This document shows positions 58,660-64,000 of a DNA stretch of 64,000 nucleotides, one piece after another. Location of the stretch: positions 31,834,815 to 31,898,814 of the forward strand of contig JAFMSR010000006.1 of NCBI GenBank assembly GCA_022818135.1. Reading direction: 5' to 3'. The stretch is from Saxidomus purpurata (Eukaryota; Mollusca; Bivalvia; Venerida; Veneridae). The notes beneath the pieces are model-generated. The model was given only the letters and a program-made list of their open reading frames with translations. It was not told the origin of the DNA and searched no databases. The translations under genes and the position numbers were made by a program. Each line of letters begins with the position of its first letter. The first letter of the stretch is position 1.

Positions 58660-59690
58660 TATGTGCAGAGGGAACCTTGCTTTTACTGGCCATTGCCATT
58701 ACTTGCACCCATGTGCAGAGGGAAAAATGCCTTCCATGTGCAGAGGAAATATTGCTTTCACTTGCACTCATGTGCAGAAGGAACATTGCCTTCACTTGCA
58801 GCAAATTGTGCGCAGGGAGCATTGCCTTCACTTGCAGCAATGTGCAGAAGGAACACTGCCTTCACTTGCACCCATGTGCAGAAGGAACACTGCCTTCACT
58901 TGCACCCATGTGCAGAAGAAACATTGCCTTTGCTTGCACCTATGTGCAGAGGGAACATTACCTTCACTTGCACCCATGTGCAGAGGGAACATTGCCTTCA
59001 CTTGCAGCAATGTGCAGAAGGAACACTGCCTTCACCTGCACCCATGTGCAGAGGGAACATTGCCTTCACTTGCACCAATGTGCAGAAGGAACACTGCCTT
59101 CACCTGCACCCATGTGCAGAGGGAACATTGCCTTCACTTGCAGCAATGTGCAGAAGGAACACTGCCTTCACTTGCACCTATGTGCAGAAGGAATATTGCC
59201 TTCACTTGCAGCAAATTGAGCAGAGAGAACATTGCCAACGCTTGCAGTAATGTGCAGAGGGAACACTGCCTTCACTTGCAGCAATGTGCAGAAGGAATAT
59301 TGCCTTCACTTGCAGCAATGTGCAGAAGGAACACTGCCTTCACTTGCAACAATGTGCAGAAGGAATATTGCCTTCACTTGCAGCAATGTGCAGAAGGAAG
59401 ACTGCCTTCACTTGCACCTATGTGCAGAAGGAATATTGCCTTCACTTGCAGCAATGTGCAGAAGGAACACTGCCTTCACTTGCACCTATGTGCAGAAGGA
59501 ATATTGCCTTCACTTGCAGCAAATTGAGCAGAGAGAACATTGCCTTCACTTGCAGTAATGTGCAGAGGGAACATTGCCATCACTTGCAGCAATGTGCAGA
59601 AGGAATATTGCCTTCACTTGCAGCAAATTGTGCAGAGGGATCATTGCCTTCACTTGCACAGATGCCCAGAGGGAACTTTGCCTTAAGAAA
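58660..59690 (+). repeat. 34 bp minisatellite, ~30 copies
   Basis: The unit is ttcacttgcagcaatgtgca followed by gaaggaacactgcc (34 bp). No + frame contains a stop in the common unit, so all three + frames are open for 195-288 codons, each with a 34-residue period (three units). The minus strand is open in places too. There is higher-order structure: about 105 bp at 59130-59234 recurs at 59440-59544. Not a gene by any codon-level evidence, and it lies inside intron 2. Confidence 0.95.
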
Positions 59691-60642
59691 CAGCACACAA
59701 AATGTATTTTGACATTTTTTTCTCATGTCAGACAAATTTATCTACAAAGTGTAGTAACAACCAATCACCAGTTTACACACAACAGAAACACAGCTGGTAA
59801 CCAACCAGCTCAGCCTGTGAAACTAGTACCAGCAGGAAATAAAAACTCTAAAAAGTTCAAACTGGACTGGATCCCGAAAATACAAAATACTTCATTCTAT
59901 TTTTAATCCAATAGCCTTGTACTTTTTAAAGCGTTGTAAAAACACAGAATGAAATCATTTAAATTCAATGAAGTTAATATGTCCTAACAAACAATAATCA
60001 AGTGGCCAGCACTATACAAACATAAATGACCACAATACAAGTATGTAAGTAAAACTGACCTAAAAACATGTGCAAACAAACTTAAGCAAATACCCTTTCA
60101 ATGGCCAAAGTCTTCAATACACTTTTATTGTTAAGTCAAGTCTGGGAATCAAAATAGTGAACTCTTTATAGAAAACTTCATTAAAACAGAGTTCTATATA
60201 TAAAAAAAAAAATTACCAAGTTTTCTTTTTCATGGCTTTTTCATACTTAATTTTACCTTTATGATTAAGTGCTATGCCGCGTGCCAGGAAAAGTATATGT
60301 ATTTCTGGCAAAAAAAAAGAGAGTGAAAGTAGAGTAGTTTTCAAGTGAAATTTAAGCTTGTGCAATACTAACTATGCTATGAAATGAAGAGATGCCTTTA
60401 TAGAGACTTTTGCTGCCTAAAGTTACCTTGCACTGTAACAATAGGATGGATGAGTCGAACAAGTTATGAAGTACATGTATATATGTCAGAGGGCGCAACC
60501 GGGCTGGAGGGGAGGGGACAAAGTGGGGAGGGACAAAGTGATTCCTATATATAGCCCCTACAAACCTCGTTTGGTATATCAGGGTAAATTTACTGTCCCT
60601 TCACCCATACTTAAATCAATTCCAACATTTTTGAGAACCTAC
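59691..60642. other. Intron 2, end, nothing firm
   Basis: AT-rich, with a GA-rich segment at 60495-60545 (ggggaggggacaaagtgggg) and a possible repeat end at 60545-60600. No supported feature. Confidence 0.4.
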
Positions 60643-60801
60643 CCCTGACGTGTAATCTTCCGGTAGACTGTATGTCTCGTTTCTATCCCTGTTCACACCA
60701 AGTCCGCCGTAATCTATTATGTTCGTCTCTCCAGTCTGGTTCAGCTGTGTAAGCACGGTGTGTCGCTCCGCCTCCTCCAGCCGCTGCTCCGCCTTATGTA
60801 A
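60643..60801 (-). CDS. CEP350: CEP350 exon 2, short N-terminal helix
   Basis: This is a 53-codon exon, phase 0 at both ends, with clean TTTCAG acceptor and GTAGG donor. It begins LHKAEQRLEEAERH, a short amphipathic helix that aligns with the LRHIENKLE segment after the WD block in vertebrate CEP350, then turns polar and probably disordered (NIIDYGGLGVNRDRNETY). The continuous frame with the preceding exon supports both. Confidence 0.85.
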
Positions 60802-62400
60802 CTGAAACAGCATCACAGTCATTATGCAATGTTACAAACTTAAAAGTTCATAGTTTATCACTCACAAATTCAGTACTTTAGTAACGTTCTCATAAGAGTT
60901 TCTGCACAAAACTAGGCCAATATATCTATGGATGCATCACAAACTATCAGGTCTGAGGCAAACTTCACTTAAACTAAATTGACAACGCATCACATTTGGC
61001 ATGTTTGGTCAATAAATCATTAAACAATGCAAAAAGATTCTATTTGATGTCAAAGAAGTTAGAGGTAGTTTACAGGTTGTACCATCGAGAAGCTCCATGG
61101 CCATGGTAACTATTCTCAGCTGTGCTCACTTTCCCGGGCTGGTACTATGGAAGTACATACAGAGTAGTATACCAAGCTTTTATTTTTATCAAATACCATG
61201 AGAATAGGAACACCACAAGAATAAGGAGATCATGTGGATTGAGAAACAAAAAGAATATGAATACCATAAACATATATGAATACCATGAGCATATGAATAC
61301 CATGAGCATATGAATACCATGAGCATATGAATACCATGAGTATGAAACCAGCATATGAATACCATGAGCATACGAATACCATGAGCATACGAATACCTTG
61401 ACCATAGGGACACCATGACCATAGGGACACTACAAGCAAAGGTGCCAACAGTCTCCAGTTATACATGTAAATACTCTATGTTTATAGAGGTCATACCATG
61501 TGCCAAAATGAAATCAGTATAAACATCAAACCAATTTGGAAATATTCAATTCAATAAACATGAAAGAATAAGATCTTATTTAAATTCCGACTCATTTTTT
61601 GCAATATTTTACAGCTAAATGTTTGATATCCCATGACCTTTCAAACTTTTATATAGAAATGTTTTTAAACATCTGTTAATGATCTATTGTTTCAAAAAGC
61701 ATATTTGGCACTCTGTATTTCACAATTATGATCTCTTGTTTGATTAAAAACTGTATTCATAAAGCAATTATATAAACCCAAAGCATACTTTGGAAACAAG
61801 ACATCAATAGCTACCAGTGAGTTCTGACTGGGTTTCTTAGTAAATAATAAAAAGAAAACAGAATTACTTCATCCAAACCATTTTTATCTAAACCAGTTTT
61901 ATCCATTCCTGGCACTGTATTCACAGTTCTTGTCCTTGCAAATAGAGGTGACTTATAAAAGAATAATCTAGAGTTTATGGTTCTTTGACTAGGAGCCAGC
62001 TCCGGGCAAGACTGGTGTATGTATGCTCATGAATGCTCAAAAACTAGCTATTTTTTGCAAGAAGTTTTGTAACTGAAAGACCTGGTGCTACATGTAACTC
62101 TACTTAATGAAACTAAACAGGAAGTTTGCCTCTTATTATTCTGAACATTGTACTTTATTGTTCACAGGACCTGGTGTGGAAATGGGAAACAGCATTGTAA
62201 AACGTGAATGTCCCCCCACCCCCATACCCAACAATCCCTGAATACCCATGTTTCCTTACAAAGACATGCTTCATCTAATCCTGCTGCTGTGGTACAGACG
62301 TAATGAGGGTTGGCCGCAAAACTGCAGCAACTTACATGAAATAAAGGGGGATTTACAACAGTTTTGTGGTCAACCCTCAAAATTTATTAGTTTAACTTAC
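60802..62400. other. Intron 1, outside the minisatellite
   Basis: AT-rich intron. A C-rich run at 62211-62225 and ccccataccc may be the end of a dispersed element. Nothing else supported. Confidence 0.4.
61256..61400. repeat. 17 bp minisatellite
   Basis: About eight copies of atgaataccatgagcat, one extended near 61338-61355, followed by a few related accatagggacaccatg units to 61430. Frames through it (HGIHMLMVFICSWY) are repeat artefacts. Confidence 0.92.
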
Positions 62401-62444
62401 CTCTGTCTTTGCTCTGCCTACCGTGTCCCAGGCTTTTGTCAATC
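62401..62444 (-). CDS. CEP350: CEP350 exon (window exon 1), N-terminal WDxxxxxKT block
   Basis: This 44 bp exon has a good acceptor (pyrimidine-rich tract then CAG) and a GTAAG donor. Entered in phase 1, it reads LTKAWDTVGRAKTE. Vertebrate CEP350 has a similar tryptophan block (SWDALSQTK) about 30 residues after its start methionine. The real start codon should therefore sit in one small exon further upstream, which I could not identify in 62445-64000. It ends in phase 0 and joins the 60643-60801 exon in frame. Confidence 0.75.
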
Positions 62445-63546
62445 CTGAAAATAAACAACAATAAAATCTGAAACAATTAACTGCTTAAAACCTTTTCCAG
62501 AGATAAAATACTTTTGCTTTTGATGCTTTTGTCTTTGTTGTTCATTTATCTTTGAAATACATTGACCTGATAAAGGTATGGCACGTTTAAGCTGTGGATT
62601 TAAACTTGTCACAGCCTTGTTTGTATATGTCACATGCAACATGAACAAGCAATTTCATTACATATTTTGGAAAAGCTCTTATATCGATCATTTCGGGGAA
62701 ATCAACATTGTGTTAACTGAGCACTGAAAATCGGTCGTGGCATTAGAAGTTACAGCCTGGGCATGAAGTGAGGACGGACTGATGGACAGAGAGACAGAAC
62801 AAAGCAAACCTATAGTCCCGGTTGGGACTTAAATAATGTGACAGTGACAATATGAATACAAACAATTTTACAACCATTTCATAGAAAGGATTAAAGTTAC
62901 ACCATATGCCTGCAAGAAAAGACTATGGCTATATTCAGAATATTTACCTTAACACAGTGTGAATATGTTATGTCTTTGGAATTTAGTTCTGCTCAAATCA
63001 ATCTCGTAACTCGTATTGCTTATACTATGTATTTTGTAAGAAAGTCTCATGTTAGATAAGTTTTGTTTTAAACATATAGACTTAACGAGTTACCTTCTAT
63101 AGATAAAGATTATTATTATTATCACTATCACATTATCCTAACTGAACTGTAGGAGTAAGATTATGTAAAGCAGCTCAAATACTGTGATGTTCAAACAAGA
63201 TACGTGTCCTCTAATTGAAAGTTAGATCACTGAGCTGATTATCCTGTTATGCAATTGCACAAAAGCAAATTGATATTAAAATTTCATCACAAAGTATTGA
63301 TTTTCGTATTAACTACTTTGTAAACTGTTGTGTAAATGAGCAAAAATAACCATATTCAGCTATCGGCTCACTTGTTTTTTTCCCATTTTGGCCTTTAAAT
63401 TTATGATCACATGCTTTAATAAACAGGTTAAGGTTGTTTTAATATAGGCAGTGATATCAGGTAGAAATTAATGATACAAGAAGGCCATCATGGCCATATA
63501 TCACTCACCTGAAAGCAATAGCTGCTCTCAATGACAAGCAGAAGTT
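62445..63546. other. Upstream intron, no exon found
   Basis: The exon with the CEP350 start codon should lie upstream of 62444. I found no convincing ATG-bearing segment with a phase 1 donor on the minus strand here. Near 62720-62830 there is a fragment (gttacagcctgggcatgaag, then actgatggacagagagacag) typical of dispersed repeat tails. Confidence 0.4.
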
Positions 63547-63690
63547 TGAAATAAAAATCATAGATCACCGGTCTTGATTTTAAGTTATCTGCCCTTGAGC
63601 ATCGCATTTTGTTATATTTTCTGATATTTAAGGGCAGTTAATTTAAAATCAAGCTAGCTTTAAGGCCAGTGACTTATGATTTTTATTTCA
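63547..63690. repeat. Inverted repeat (50-61 bp arms)
   Basis: Left arm 63547-63596 (tgaaataaaaatcatagatc to taagttatctgccctt) and right arm 63630-63690 are reverse complements apart from an 11 bp difference and some mismatches. The 33 bp between them is AT-rich. A gaaggccatcatggccatat segment at 63480-63500 just outside is itself palindromic and recurs in bivalve repeats. Probably a MITE or part of one. Confidence 0.75.
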
Positions 63691-64000
63691 GATCAGTTTT
63701 AAACTTGATTCTGAGTCAAAATGCCAAGTTTGAAGAAATTCTATGAAGGAAACATTTTGGCCAGGGCTACATGTATATACCTATAGAAATCTGCAGCAAA
63801 CATCCTTAAATGCTTCATCCATGTAACACTCATTACTGGTTCACTGTAAATCTATTTTAGATAATACTAACAGTAACAATGCGAAACTGAGAAGGAAGAT
63901 TCAACTGATCAAGTTTGACAAAGATCTGCTAAAAATGAAAACTGATTCAGATCTGCTCAAAACTCAGAAGTCTGTGATTTAATATCTGCTTAAGACCAGA

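Larger units (their letters stand above)
9..62444 (-). other. CEP350: CEP350-like gene, span of all recognised exons (both ends missing)
   Basis: This is a single minus-strand gene of 31 recognised exon segments. CEP350 is a giant centrosome and centriole protein that anchors microtubules, recruits FOP/CEP43 and ends in a CAP-Gly domain. The visible part corresponds to roughly the N-terminal 60% of the family. Exons were joined by AG/GT borders and matching phase, and they carry family blocks in the right order from about 62.4 kb to 0.8 kb. The first codon and promoter were not found, and the CAP-Gly half is beyond the left edge. Weak points are the joins between 36224 and 32841 (phase mismatch) and the broken exons at 3651-3907 and 9-268. 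The orthology is strong; exact transcript structure would need RNA data. Confidence 0.93.

Noticed and set aside
58661..59527. 288-codon + strand frame as a gene
   Set aside because: It is a 34 bp minisatellite with no stops in any forward frame; the protein is a 34-residue repeat artefact lying within a CEP350 intron.

Overview
The window is animal nuclear DNA, most likely from a bivalve mollusc. The AT-rich sequence carries one intron-rich gene and many dispersed repeats of bivalve type: tandem 146 to 169 bp satellites ending in a GCCGAC-rich tail or a pyrimidine/purine hairpin, palindromic MITE-like elements and a tRNA-derived SINE. Nothing bacterial, no operon, no CRISPR array and no intact transposase or reverse transcriptase was seen. 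The species assignment is an inference.

One minus-strand gene fills almost the whole window (62444 down to 9). It is the orthologue of vertebrate CEP350 (CAP350), the large centrosomal and microtubule-anchoring protein that works with FOP/CEP43. I assembled 31 exon segments by eye from splice sites, reading-frame phase and remembered family motifs. They sum to about 5.58 kb, or roughly 1860 codons. They cover the N-terminal WDxxxxxKT block, the KVRKVAAGPAAPSYKG block, the QxVRRYMQRQ helix, the ADRIQAIK block, the MIRP block, the SLAQMLK coiled coil, the ESMTEDE and FTEDMVRQFMK blocks and the LLKWK coiled coil. The start codon lies upstream, probably beyond 62444, and the C-terminal CAP-Gly half lies past the left edge.

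Layout: 1-19.7 kb is exon-dense (23 exons, short introns, several minisatellites directly beside 3' splice sites). 19.7-28.3 kb has four exons separated by long introns. 28.3-36.3 kb holds three short exons around a noisy local duplication with a phase problem. 36.3-62.4 kb contains very large introns, one 636 bp exon (44724-45359) and three small N-terminal exons. 62.4-64 kb shows no exon but contains an inverted repeat.

Two exons do not read through: the exon at 3651-3907 is one base short and the exon at 9-268 has a stop plus a frame change. Together with homopolymer C/T blocks (8671-9101, 12835-12930, 26613-26709) this points to noisy long-read assembly more than to a dead gene, but the sequence alone cannot decide. 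I found no previously undescribed biological system. The most useful leads are the frame breaks, the duplicated exon region, the composite satellite element with subterminal inverted repeats, and the large palindromes.
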